This document shows, one piece after another, positions 54,106 to 64,000 of a stretch of 64,000 bases of DNA. Where the stretch lies: the NCBI RefSeq assembly GCF_003337735.1, contig NZ_QPJY01000012.1, positions 1 through 64,000 of the forward strand, read 5' to 3'. This DNA comes from Thioalbus denitrificans (GTDB lineage Bacteria > Pseudomonadota > Gammaproteobacteria > DSM-26407). Both the position numbers and the translations under genes were made by a program. Within the stretch, counting starts at the first letter, position 1. Each line of letters opens with the position of its first letter. Below the pieces are notes generated by a model that was given only the letters and a program-made list of their open reading frames with translations, was not told where the DNA came from and did no database searches.

Positions 54106-55739
54106 TGACGACCATGAACAGACCGCAATTCGAAGAGTGGACCTGGGAGGTCCCCGAGTACTTCAACATCGGCGTGGCCTGCAGCGACCGCCACCTGGGC
54201 ACGCCGACGGAGTCCGCCACGGCGATGATCGTGGAGGACGACCAGCTCGGCACCGGCACCTGCACCTTCCGGGAGCTCGCCGCCGCCACCTCGCGCTTCG
54301 CCCAGCTGCTGCGCAATCTCGGCGTGGAGACCGGCGAGCGGGTGCTGATCCGGCTGCCCAACTCGCTGGCCTACCCCACCGCCTTCCTCGGCGCCATGAA
54401 GCGCGGCGCCATCGCCGTGCCCACCTCCACCCTGCTGGTGGCCGAGGAGGTGCAGTACCTGGCGGAGGATTCCGGCGCCGCGGTGCTGGTGACCCACAAG
54501 ACCATGTGGCCCTCGCTGCGGGATAAGCTGGAGGACGCCGGCAGCCTGCGCCACGTGATCCTGTCCGGCCCGGGCGAGATGCCCGTCAGCGACCGCCTGG
54601 CGCTCCATGACCTGGACGCCGGACTGGCCGCCATCGACCGCTGGGAGCCGCCCCACGCCTCCCGCGCCGATGATCCCGCCTACCTGGTCTACACCTCCGG
54701 CACCACCGGCCACCCGAAGGGGGTGCTGCACGCCCACCGCGCCCTCATCGGCCGCCTGCCCGCCAGCCGCTACTGGTTCGACTTCCGGGACGGCGACCGC
54801 ATCATGCACTCGGGCAAGTTCAACTGGACCTACGTGCTCGGCTCGGGCCTGATGGACCCCCTCTACCACGGCATGACCGTCATCGTGCACGAGGGGAAGA
54901 ACGACGCCCATACCTGGCCGCGGCTGATCAGGAAGCACGGCTGCACCATCTTCATCGGCGTGCCCACCATCTACCGCCAGATCATCCAGAAGACCGACTA
55001 CTCGAAGGCCGACGTGCCGACGCTGCGCCACTGCATGAGCGCCGGCGAGCACCTCTCCGACGAGATGCTGCTGGCCTGGCGCGAGCGCTTCGGGATGGAT
55101 GTCTACGAGGCCATCGGCATGTCGGAGATCTCCTACTACATCTCCCAGAACAAGGGCATGCCCATCCGCCCCGGCGCGGCGGGCTTTCCGCAGCCGGGCC
55201 ACGACGTGCGCCTGCTGGACGCGGAGTTCAACGAGGTGCCCCAGGGCGAGGAGGGCATGATCGCCATCCGCGAGACCGACCCGGGGCTGTTCATCGAGTA
55301 CTGGAACCTGCCCGGGGAGACCGCCAAGGTGCGCCGCAACGGCTGGTTCCTGACCGGCGACTACGCGCGCCTGGACGAGGACGGCTACATCTGGTTCCTG
55401 GGCCGCCGCGACGACATCATCAACACCTTCGGCTTCCGCGTCTCGCCCCACGAGGTGGAGCGGGTGATGAAGACCCACCCCCAGGTGGCCGACTGCGTGG
55501 CCATCGGCCAGGACATCGGGCGTGACAAGACCCTGGTGGCGGCCTGCGTGATCCTCGCCCCCGGGGCGAAGGTGGACGCCGAGGCGCTGCTGGCCTTCGG
55601 CGAGCAGCACCTGGCAGGCTACAAGCGCCCCAAGCTGGTGCACATCCTCGAGGACTACCCGCGCACCAAGAACGGCAAGGTGATCCGCGGCAAGCTCAAG
55701 CAGATGCTCGAGGCGCGGACGGCGGAGAGCGCAAGATGA
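54105..55739 (+). CDS. AMP-forming acyl-CoA synthetase
   Basis: A 544-residue ANL-superfamily ligase. The P-loop YTSGTTGHPKG is at about 196-206, the Glu-containing A5 motif in YEAIGMSEISYY, and the hinge region in GRRDDIINTFGFRVSPHEVE; the catalytic Lys is in RTKNGKVIRG. It resembles the branch with acetate-, benzoate- and short-chain-acid ligases. In this operon it probably activates acetate, propionate or a C4-C5 dicarboxylate. Both ends overlap neighbours (TGATG and ATGA). Confidence 0.86.
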   Translation: MTTMNRPQFEEWTWEVPEYFNIGVACSDRHLGTPTESATAMIVEDDQLGTGTCTFRELAAATSRFAQLLRNLGVETGERVLIRLPNSLAYPTAFLGAMKRGAIAVPTSTLLVAEEVQYLAEDSGAAVLVTHKTMWPSLRDKLEDAGSLRHVILSGPGEMPVSDRLALHDLDAGLAAIDRWEPPHASRADDPAYLVYTSGTTGHPKGVLHAHRALIGRLPASRYWFDFRDGDRIMHSGKFNWTYVLGSGLMDPLYHGMTVIVHEGKNDAHTWPRLIRKHGCTIFIGVPTIYRQIIQKTDYSKADVPTLRHCMSAGEHLSDEMLLAWRERFGMDVYEAIGMSEISYYISQNKGMPIRPGAAGFPQPGHDVRLLDAEFNEVPQGEEGMIAIRETDPGLFIEYWNLPGETAKVRRNGWFLTGDYARLDEDGYIWFLGRRDDIINTFGFRVSPHEVERVMKTHPQVADCVAIGQDIGRDKTLVAACVILAPGAKVDAEALLAFGEQHLAGYKRPKLVHILEDYPRTKNGKVIRGKLKQMLEARTAESAR

Positions 55740-56671
55740 GCCCCCTGAACCCCAACTTCCCGAAAGTCCGCCCGCGCCGGACCATGCTCTACGTCTCCGG
55801 CGACAACCCGCGGCACCTGGAGAAGTCCCGCGAGCTGCCCGCCGACGCCCTGGTGTTCGACCTGCACGAGTCGACCGCCATGGAGCACAAGGCCCGTGCC
55901 CGCGACAACGTGGTGGCGGCCGTGGCGGCCGGCAACTTCATCGGCCAGGAGCTGGTGGTGCGCCCCAACCCGCTCAACAGCGAGCGGCTGGCCGAGGATC
56001 TCGACGCCATCGCCGCACTGCCCATCGACGCGGTGCTGTTCTCCGGCATCAACACCCGCGCCGACATGCTCAAGGCGGTGGCCATGCTCGACGCCGCCGG
56101 CGGCGAGCGGCTGCCGGTGATGATCATGGTGGAGTCGCCGCTGGCGGTGATGCACCTGGAGGAGATACTGACCGCCACCCGGCGCCTGTCCTGCGTGGTG
56201 GTGAGCACGGCCAACCTGTGCAACGGCCTGCGCATCAACGTCACGCCCGATCGCACCGGCCTGCTCACCATCCTCTCGCTGGTGGTGCTCGCGGCCCGGG
56301 CCCACAACGTCGGGGTCATCGACGGGGCGCACGTGGAGGTCAACGACGCCAAGGGCTGCGAGTTCGCCTGCCGCCAGGCGCGCGATCTGGGCTTCGACGG
56401 CAAGGCCGTCATCCACCCCGTGCAGCTGCCCTACACCAACGACACCTTCACCCCCAAGCCGAAGGAGGTGGAGAAGAAGCGCGCCATCATCACGGCCATG
56501 CAGGACGCCGAGGCCGAGGGGCGCCCCTATGCCGTGCTCGACGGCCGGCTGCTGCAGCCGGTGGAGCTCGAAGCCGCCCAGCGCTGCATCGCCATGTTCG
56601 AGGCCATCGAGGAGCGGGAGCAGGCCTTCAACCTCTGCCCGGGCATCTACTGCTCCACCCAGCAGGGCTGA
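55736..56671 (+). CDS. CitE-like protein 3 with altered metal site
   Basis: A 311-residue CitE/HpcH family protein. Arg76 (VVRPNPL), Glu133 (IMVESPLAV) and the late VIHPVQL motif are conserved, but the position of the second metal ligand is Asn160 (STANLCNGL) where lyases have Asp, and the FDLED motif reads FDLHES. It may use a different chemistry, act as a thioesterase or be a non-catalytic partner. It overlaps the synthetase gene by four bases. Confidence 0.78.
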   Translation: MSPLNPNFPKVRPRRTMLYVSGDNPRHLEKSRELPADALVFDLHESTAMEHKARARDNVVAAVAAGNFIGQELVVRPNPLNSERLAEDLDAIAALPIDAVLFSGINTRADMLKAVAMLDAAGGERLPVMIMVESPLAVMHLEEILTATRRLSCVVVSTANLCNGLRINVTPDRTGLLTILSLVVLAARAHNVGVIDGAHVEVNDAKGCEFACRQARDLGFDGKAVIHPVQLPYTNDTFTPKPKEVEKKRAIITAMQDAEAEGRPYAVLDGRLLQPVELEAAQRCIAMFEAIEEREQAFNLCPGIYCSTQQG

Positions 56672-56788
56672 GCCGGATCGCGCGCCACGGGGAAGGCCCC
56701 GCCCCGACGGGCTGCGCGGCCGCCCCCGATGGCTGATACACCCGCCGGCGCCGTCACGCCGGCCGGGGCCGAGAGACGAGGGAACCAC

Positions 56789-57856
56789 ATGTCGAAACAG
56801 TTCCAGGGCAATTTCTTCGAGGACTTCCGGCTCGGCCAGACGCTGAGGCACGGCACGCCGCGCACGATCACCGACGGGGACGCGGCGCTCTACATCGCGC
56901 TCACCGGCAGCCGCTTCCTGCTCCACTGCGCGACCCCGGCCGCCCACGCCATGGGCCTGCGCGAGAAGAACGTGGACGACCTGCTGGCCTTCCACGTGGC
57001 CTTCGGCAAGACCGTGCCCGAGGTCTCCCTCAACGCCGTGGCCAACCTCGGCTATGCCGACGTGCGCTTCCTGCGCCCGGTCTACGTGGGCGACACCCTC
57101 AGCGCCGAGAGCACCGTCATCGGCCTGAAGGAGAACTCCAGCGGCAGGAACGGCAACGTCTACGTGCGCTCCACCGCCTGCAACCAGTACGGCGAGGAGG
57201 TGCTCTCCTGGATCCGCTGGGTGATGGTGCACAAGAGGGATCCGGCCAGCCCGGCACCGGAGACGGTGCTGCCGGAGCTGCCCGATCACGTGAGCGTGGA
57301 TCGCCTGCCGATCCCCGCGGGGCTGGACGCCGCCGACTTCGACACCACCCTCACCGCCTCCCCCCACCTGTGGGAGGACTACGGCGTGGGCGAGCGCATC
57401 GACCACATCAACGGCATGACCGTGGACGAGTCGGACCACACGCTGGCCACCAAGCTCTACCAGAACAACGCCCGGGTCCACTTCGAGGCGCACATGATGA
57501 GCGGCTCGCGCTTCGGCCGGCGGCTCATGTACGGCGGCCACGTCATCTCCGTGTGCCGGGCGCTCTCCTACAACGGCCTGGCCAACGCCATCGGCATCGC
57601 CGCCATCAACGGCGGCGCCCACTGCAACCCGAGCTTCGCCGGCGACACCTTCTACGCCTGGAGCGAAATCGCCGACAAGTGGGAGCTCCCGGGGCGCGCC
57701 GACCTGGGCGCCCTGCGCGTGCGCACCTACGGGGTCAAGAACATGGACACCCGCGAGCTCGGCTCGCCGAAGGTTGAGGTCGAGGGGAAGAGCCGCTACC
57801 ACGAAAGCGTGGTGCTGGACCTGGACTACACTGTGCTGATGCCGCGCCGCGGCTGA
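56789..57856 (+). CDS. mch: Mesaconyl-CoA hydratase (beta-methylmalyl-CoA dehydratase)
   Basis: A 355-residue double-hotdog MaoC-type hydratase, the same length as known Mch proteins. The long conserved runs GNFFEDFRLGQTLRHGTPRT, DDLLAFHVAFGKTVPEVSLN and SWIRWVMVHKRDPA agree with Mch/Mcd of the 3-hydroxypropionate bicycle and the ethylmalonyl-CoA pathway. It interconverts (2R,3S)-beta-methylmalyl-CoA and mesaconyl-CoA. The ATG giving MSKQFQGNFF follows GAGGGA; the gene lies 117 bp after CitE-like 3. Confidence 0.88.
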   Translation: MSKQFQGNFFEDFRLGQTLRHGTPRTITDGDAALYIALTGSRFLLHCATPAAHAMGLREKNVDDLLAFHVAFGKTVPEVSLNAVANLGYADVRFLRPVYVGDTLSAESTVIGLKENSSGRNGNVYVRSTACNQYGEEVLSWIRWVMVHKRDPASPAPETVLPELPDHVSVDRLPIPAGLDAADFDTTLTASPHLWEDYGVGERIDHINGMTVDESDHTLATKLYQNNARVHFEAHMMSGSRFGRRLMYGGHVISVCRALSYNGLANAIGIAAINGGAHCNPSFAGDTFYAWSEIADKWELPGRADLGALRVRTYGVKNMDTRELGSPKVEVEGKSRYHESVVLDLDYTVLMPRRG

Positions 57857-58085
57857 ATCTCCGGGCGCCGGTCCCGGGGCGCATCCGGCGCCCGCCCCGG
57901 CCGCAACGACCGCGGGCGGGGAGCGTCACAACACGGTCGCCGTGATGCGCTAAGCTGTGTGACGGTTTCAAGGGCCTTCCACGGGCCGGGAAACACCCGA
58001 CCGCGGCACCCGCTCCCGAATACCGGACAACACCGTCGCCTGGCACTCTTCCCGGCGGAACCGAACGATTTTCCAGCGAGGTCCT

Positions 58086-60181
58086 ATGCTGCACAGCCTG
58101 TATATCGCCGGGGCGGAGCCCGGCAGTGGCAAGTCCATCGTGGTCCTGGGGATGATGGAGAACCTCACCGCCACGGTGGAACGGGTCGGATTCTTCCGCC
58201 CCATCATCCCCCGCGACGGCGTGCACGATCCCCTCCTCCACCTGGTCAGCGGCCGCTACGAGCTGCCCGCGGGCGCGGAGGCGCTCTATGGCTGCACCGA
58301 GGATGTCGCCCGCCACTACCTGACCCACGGCGACTACGACGGCCTGCTGAAGCTCATCCTGCACAAGTACAAGGCGCTGGAGGAGTGCTGCGACCTGGTG
58401 GTCTGCGCCGGCACCGACTACTCCCGCGTCACCTCGGCCCTGGAGCTGGATTTCAACGCCGACCTGGCCAACAACTTCGGCTGCCTGCTGATGCCGGTCA
58501 TCAAGGGCTTCGAGCGCAACGGCGAGGAGATAGCCGATGCCGTGCAGGTGCTGGAGGAGACCCTGGAGGACCGCGGCTGCGAACTGCTCGCCACCGTGGT
58601 CAACCGCGTGGACCCCGGCCGCATCGAAACGGTCTGCGGGCACCTGAAGCAGACCCTGAAGAGCGGAATTCCCTGCTTCCTGCTGCCCGAGCACCCCTCG
58701 CTGGAGAAGCCCACCGTGGGCGAAATCGCCCGCACCCTCGACGCCCGGGTGCTCACCGGCGACGCCGACGCCCTGAACCACGAGGTGCTCGCCTACAAGG
58801 TGGCGGCGATGGAAGTGCCCGACTTCCTCGACTACGTGGAGGAGGGCAGCCTCATCATCACCCCCGGCGACCGCTCCGACATCATCCTCGGCTCCATCAC
58901 CGCCGACGTCTCCAGCAACTACCCGAAGATCGCCGGGCTGCTGCTGAGCGGCGGGCAGGTGCCGGCCCCCCAGGTGCAGCGGCTGCTGGGGGGGCTCAAC
59001 CACAACGCCATCGCCCTGCTCAGCGTCACCACCGACACCTTCACCACGGCGCTCAACGTCTCCGCCGTGGAGGGCACCATCCTCCCCGGCGACAACCGCA
59101 AGATCGCCGCCGCGCTCGGCATCTTCGAGAAGAACGTGGATCTCGGCGTGCTGCAGCAGCGCATCTCCGCCGACCACACCCGGCGCATCACGCCGCTGGT
59201 GTTCGAGTACGAGCTTATCCAGCGCGCCCGCTCGAGACGCATGCACATCGTCCTGCCCGAGGGCACCGACGAGCGCGTCCTGCGGGCGGCGGAGATCCTG
59301 CAGCTGCGCGGGGTCTGCGAGCTCACCCTGCTGGGCGACCCGGGGAAGATCGGCCAGCGCGTCGCCACCCTCGGCCTGAAGCTCGAGGGGGTGAACATCG
59401 TCGATCCCCAGACCTCCGACCGCCGCCCCGCCTACGCCCAGGCCTACTACGAGCTGCGCCGGCACAAGGGCATCTCCAAGGAGCTGGCCTTCGACACCCT
59501 GGCCGACGTGAGCTACTTCGGCACCCTGATGGTGGCCCACGGCGACGCCGACGGCATGGTCTCCGGCGCGGCCCATACCACCCAGCACACCATCCGCCCG
59601 GCCTTCGAGGTGATCCGCACCGTGCCCGGCACCTCGCTGGTCTCCAGCGTCTTCTTCATGTGCCTGGAGGACCGGGTGCTGGTCTACGGCGACTGCGCGG
59701 TGAATCCCAACCCCAACGCCGAGCAGCTCGCCGACATCGCCGTCAGCTCCGCCAACACCGCGGCCATGTTCGGCATCGAGCCGCGGGTGGCGATGCTCTC
59801 CTACTCCACCGGCGAGTCGGGCAAGGGCGCCGACGTGGAGAAGGTGCGCGAGGCGGTCGCCATCGCCCACAGCCGCCGCCCCGACCTGATGCTGGAGGGG
59901 CCCATCCAGTACGACGCCGCCGTCGACGCCGGCGTGGCCCGCTCCAAGCTGCCCGACAGCCGGGTGGCCGGCCACGCCACGGTGTTCGTCTTCCCCGATC
60001 TGAACACCGGCAACAACACCTACAAGGCGGTGCAGCGCTCCGCCGGGGCGGTGGCCATCGGGCCGGTCCTGCAGGGGCTGAACAAGCCGGTGAACGATCT
60101 CAGCCGCGGCTGCACCGTGACCGACATCGTCAACACCGTGGCCATCACCTGCATCCAGGCCCAGGCCAGCGGAGGCGAACG

Positions 60182-60185
<4 letters not shown>
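58086..60185 (+). CDS. pta: Phosphate acetyltransferase, long form
   Basis: A 699-residue Pta: an N-terminal P-loop domain (AGAEPGSGKSIVVLG), a DRTGG-type middle domain (about 220-340) and the catalytic phosphotransacetylase domain (from RARSRRMHIVLPEGTDERVL). It interconverts acetyl-CoA and acetyl phosphate. The long type is usual in gammaproteobacteria. GAGG precedes the ATG; its stop overlaps ackA (ATGA). 229 bp separate it from mch, so a separate promoter is possible. Confidence 0.94.
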
Positions 60186-61375
<1,190 letters not shown>

Positions 61376-61524
61376 CTCCATCGCCCCATCCCTTCCTCCC
61401 GGCCGTCCTGCCTGCCACGGCCTCCCCGAAGTGCGGGTCGTGGCGGTGGCCTGTCGGTCACCCGTGCCGGTACAGGGTCGGCTACTATGGTGGAGAACTC
61501 ACCCGCAACACCGAGGAGATGCCG

Positions 61525-62151
61525 ATGAGCGATGCGTTGAACTACCTGGTCAAGGCCCGGCCCGAGGCCATGGGCGCCTACTTCAAGTTCCTCAAGGGGG
61601 CCGGCGACCACCTGGACGTGAGGACCCGCGACCTCATCTCGGTCATCACCAAGGTGGCGGTGCAGACCGAGGGGGGCTTCCGGCAGTACCTCACCCGGGC
61701 GCTGCGCAACGGCGCCAGCCCCGACGAGGTGATCGACGCCCTGCTCATGGCCTTCCCCGTGCTGGGGCTGGCCAGGATCGTCTGGGCCGCCGATATCCTG
61801 CTGGAGATGGATATCCCCGAGTTCCGCCCCGAGAACCTGGGGGTGGAGCCCTCCTGGCACGACATCGCGCCCATGGCGGCGGTGACGGACGGCGAGGTCA
61901 CCTTCCACGAGGCCGACGGGCGCCACCTGTTCGTCTGGCGCGACGGCGAGGAGCTGCGGGTCTACGACAGCCGCTGCCCGCACCAGGTCACGGACATCCC
62001 CCACCTGGCCCTGGAAGGCCGCCGCCTCACCTGCCCCAGGCACCACTGGGCCTTCGACATCGAAACCGGCGAGTGCGTGGCCGTCGGCAACCGGCCCCTG
62101 CGCAGGTTCAAGCACCAGGTGGTTGAGGGGCGGCTGCACGGCTGGTGGTGA
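61525..62151 (+). CDS. CMD/AhpD-like domain fused to Rieske ferredoxin domain
   Basis: A 208-residue fusion. Residues about 15-95 form a carboxymuconolactone-decarboxylase (AhpD-like) helical domain (LDVRTRDLISVITKVAVQT) without the CxxC of AhpD. Residues about 115-205 form a Rieske [2Fe-2S] domain with CPH and CPRHH ligands in DSRCPHQVTDIP and LTCPRHHWAFD. It may pass electrons to a partner oxygenase or act as a stand-alone redox protein; none is adjacent. The GAGGAG favours the second ATG. Confidence 0.82.
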   Translation: MSDALNYLVKARPEAMGAYFKFLKGAGDHLDVRTRDLISVITKVAVQTEGGFRQYLTRALRNGASPDEVIDALLMAFPVLGLARIVWAADILLEMDIPEFRPENLGVEPSWHDIAPMAAVTDGEVTFHEADGRHLFVWRDGEELRVYDSRCPHQVTDIPHLALEGRRLTCPRHHWAFDIETGECVAVGNRPLRRFKHQVVEGRLHGWW

Positions 62152-62227
62152 CCCGAGGCAACCGGGCGGCGGGAGCGGAAAGATGCTTTAATAACTTATA
62201 AAACCGCTAAGGAATAAGAGGACGAAG

Positions 62228-63334
62228 ATGGATGCTTTCTCCTCCGGCACCTCGTCCACACTGCTGGTGGTGGATGACGTCCCCCAGAACCTGAGCATCA
62301 TGGGAGATCTGCTGCAGAACGCGGGCTACCGTGTGCGGGTAGCGAACTCGGGCCGCAGCGCGCTGCGGTATGCCGCCCTGGAGCCCGTTCCCGATCTCAT
62401 CCTGCTGGACGTCATGATGCCGGAGATGGATGGCTACGCGGTCCTGGAGCAGCTGCGCCGGGAGCCGCTCACCCGGGACATCCCGATCATCTTTCTCACC
62501 GCCCTGAACGATGCCCGCGACGAGGAGCACGGCCTCGGGCTCGGGGCGGCCGACTACATCACCAAGCCCATCCAGCCGACCGTGGTGCTGGCCCGGGTCC
62601 GCACCCAGCTGCAGGCCAAGCTGGCGCGGGACTGGCTGCACGACCAGAACGCCGCCCTCGAAGCCGAGGTGGCACGGCGCATGGCCGAGAACGAGCTGAT
62701 CCAGACGGTCGGCATCCGGGCCCTGGCCCACCTGGCCGAGATCCGCGACACGGAGACCGGCAACCACATCCTGCGCACCCAGGGCTACGTCCAGGCCCTC
62801 GCCACGCGGCTGCGGACCCATCCCCGCTTCGCCGCCGCCCTCACCGACCACGCCATCAGGCTGCTGGCCCGTTCCGCCCCGCTCCACGACATCGGCAAGG
62901 TGGGCATCCCCGACGCCATCCTGCTGAAACCCGGCCCCCTCACCCCGGATGAGTGGACCGTCATGAAAACCCACGCCGAGCTCGGGGCCCGGGCCATCGA
63001 ACATGCCGAGCGGGACATCGACCAGCCGGTGGAATTCCTCTCCCTGGCCAAGGAGATCGCCCACTGGCACCACGAGCGCTGGGACGGCACCGGCTACCCG
63101 GATGGCCTGGCCGGCGACGCCATACCCCTCTCCGCCCGGCTCATGGCCCTGGCCGATGTCTTCGACGCCCTCATCTCGCCCCGGGTCTACAAACCGCCGA
63201 TACCCTTCGCCGAGGCCCGCGGGATCATCGTGGACGGACGCGGCCTGCACTTCGACCCGGACGTGGTGGACGCATTTCTCGCCATCTACGACGAGTTCGT
63301 CGCCATCGCCGCCCGCTACAGCGACAACGGCTGA
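62228..63334 (+). CDS. Response regulator with HD-GYP phosphodiesterase domain
   Basis: A 368-residue two-domain protein. The receiver domain (about 12-130) has DD near the start, the phosphoacceptor Asp in ILLDVMMPEMDG and the Lys in YITKPIQP. A helical linker leads to an HD-GYP domain with HDIGKVGIPD and HHERWDGTGYPDGLAGD. The catalytic residues are intact, so it should hydrolyse cyclic di-GMP when its receiver is phosphorylated. The sensor encoded next door is a plausible partner. Confidence 0.93.
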   Translation: MDAFSSGTSSTLLVVDDVPQNLSIMGDLLQNAGYRVRVANSGRSALRYAALEPVPDLILLDVMMPEMDGYAVLEQLRREPLTRDIPIIFLTALNDARDEEHGLGLGAADYITKPIQPTVVLARVRTQLQAKLARDWLHDQNAALEAEVARRMAENELIQTVGIRALAHLAEIRDTETGNHILRTQGYVQALATRLRTHPRFAAALTDHAIRLLARSAPLHDIGKVGIPDAILLKPGPLTPDEWTVMKTHAELGARAIEHAERDIDQPVEFLSLAKEIAHWHHERWDGTGYPDGLAGDAIPLSARLMALADVFDALISPRVYKPPIPFAEARGIIVDGRGLHFDPDVVDAFLAIYDEFVAIAARYSDNG

Positions 63335-63357
63335 ACCCGGGTGATCGTCGCCCGCGG

Positions 63358-63385
63358 AGTCAACTGCCCATAGTCAACTGCCCAT
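63358..63385 (+). repeat. Two tandem 14-bp repeats, agtcaactgcccat
   Basis: AGTCAACTGCCCAT occurs twice head to tail, and the last bases of the second copy supply the first two letters of the next gene's ATG. It belongs with the other short-unit intergenic repeats in this window and leaves no clear Shine-Dalgarno for that gene. Confidence 0.8.
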
Positions 63386-64000
63386 GAAGAACCAGCCCCC
63401 GATCCCGCCACCCGACCCGCCGTCGCCGCACACCCCGTTCCGCATCCTGACGGTCGTCCTGCTCTACGCCATCTTCGCCGCCCTGTGGATTCTGCTCTCC
63501 GACAAGGCGCTGGAGTGGGCCTTAGGCGCTCCGGGCCCGGTCACCCTCGTCAGCACCCTCAAGGGCTGGCTGTTCGTTCTCGTCACCTCGCTGCTGCTGT
63601 ACGGACTGATGCGGCGCCTCCTGGGACCCGCCGCGGCGGCTGACCGGCAGCGGGAGAGCCTGCGGCCCCAGCGCCTGCCCCTGGCACTGATATTCGCCTC
63701 CATCGCCTTCCTGACGGCGGGCAGCATCACCCTCTCGTTCAATCAACAGAAACATGCCGAGCTGGCCCGGCTGCAGGCGATCGCCGACCTCAAGACGCGC
63801 CAGATCGGGGACTGGCTGCAGGAACGGTTCGCCGATGCGAACATCCTGCACGGCAGCCGGATCTATTCCGATCTCTACCAGCGCTGGCGCACGGATGACG
63901 ACACCAGCAGCCGCGACCTGCTGCTGAGCCGGCTCACGAGCTACAGCAGGCTGAACGGCTTCGGAGATGTCCTGCTGCTGGACCCGCAGGCCGAGCCGCT
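63384..64000 (+). CDS. Membrane-bound sensor protein, 5' part only
   Basis: The first ~205 residues of a larger protein that runs off the window. A Pro-rich N-terminus is followed by helices ILTVVLLYAIFAALWILL, a second one around GWLFVLVTSLLLYGLM and a third around LPLALIFASIAFLTAGS, then the start of a periplasmic sensing domain (ELARLQAIADLKTRQIGDWL). This pattern begins many PAS/GGDEF/EAL or histidine-kinase sensors. Output domain unknown. The start ATG lies inside a 14-bp repeat. Confidence 0.72.
   Translation, partial: MKNQPPIPPPDPPSPHTPFRILTVVLLYAIFAALWILLSDKALEWALGAPGPVTLVSTLKGWLFVLVTSLLLYGLMRRLLGPAAAADRQRESLRPQRLPLALIFASIAFLTAGSITLSFNQQKHAELARLQAIADLKTRQIGDWLQERFADANILHGSRIYSDLYQRWRTDDDTSSRDLLLSRLTSYSRLNGFGDVLLLDPQAEP

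Noticed and set aside
57735-59975. 746-codon open frame on the minus strand opposite mch and pta
   Set aside because: Composition rich in Gly, His, Gln, Val and Leu is typical of the shadow of GC-rich genes; the plus-strand frames carry unmistakable enzyme motifs.

Overview
This 64 kb, GC-rich window looks like the chromosome of a sulfur-oxidising, carbon-fixing gammaproteobacterium, Chromatiales-like in the broad sense. The evidence for that is two secreted Gly/Tyr/Trp-rich sulfur-globule-type proteins, a DsrC-family protein, a TauE/SafE-type exporter, a proteobacterial phosphoribulokinase (Calvin cycle) and typical gammaproteobacterial housekeeping genes (hspQ, acpH, efpL, serB with N-terminal ACT-like domains). 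Lineage is inference only; there is no rRNA and I recognised no tRNA. Coding density is high, and most of the space between genes is either regulatory or filled with short-period repeats.

Layout. 1-4.4 kb: repeats, argE, then a GNAT/C39-peptidase fusion followed by a RimK-like ATP-grasp ligase. 4.6-15.8 kb: on the minus strand, a urea-uptake operon urtABCDE and, upstream of it, a urease operon ureDABCEFG. Each has a good sigma-54 (-24/-12) element preceded by NtrC-type palindromes, so urea import and hydrolysis appear to be one nitrogen-limitation regulon. 16.1-22.4 kb: ilvD, a YfdX-like periplasmic protein, an arylamine N-acetyltransferase, a ketopantoate-reductase-like protein and an M20D amidohydrolase. 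22.4-24 kb: the divergent sulfur-globule pair. 24-36 kb: membrane and redox genes, a methyltransferase with regulatory domain, an NlpC/P60 lipoprotein, a TRIC-type channel, hspQ, a GNAT/nitrilase fusion, a DASS transporter and serB. 36-44.7 kb: acpH, a hydrolase/TlpA fusion, msrB, TraB, DUF169, a toroid-fold protein and phosphoribulokinase. 44.7-51.3 kb: an orphan rnfD-like gene, cimA (citramalate synthase, which with ilvD gives a threonine-independent isoleucine route), efpL, a DsrC-like protein missing its C-terminal cysteine, a CoA-binding protein, a LOG-family protein and a TauE/SafE protein.

51.5-61.4 kb is the most unusual metabolic region. A CitE/HpcH-type lyase diverges from an apparent operon (second CitE-like lyase, AMP-forming acyl-CoA synthetase, third CitE-like protein with an altered metal site, mesaconyl-CoA hydratase), followed by pta and ackA. 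I infer a CoA-ester route that interconverts glyoxylate, acetyl-CoA and propionyl-CoA through malyl- and beta-methylmalyl-CoA. The window closes with a CMD-Rieske fusion, a response regulator/HD-GYP phosphodiesterase and the start of a membrane sensor.

A second theme is noncoding. At least eight intergenic places carry short-unit (7-9 or 14 bp) tandem repeats of different sequence. At several of them the repeats form inverted pairs around 75-200 bp of unique DNA, and at 37.2-37.4 kb two families are nested.
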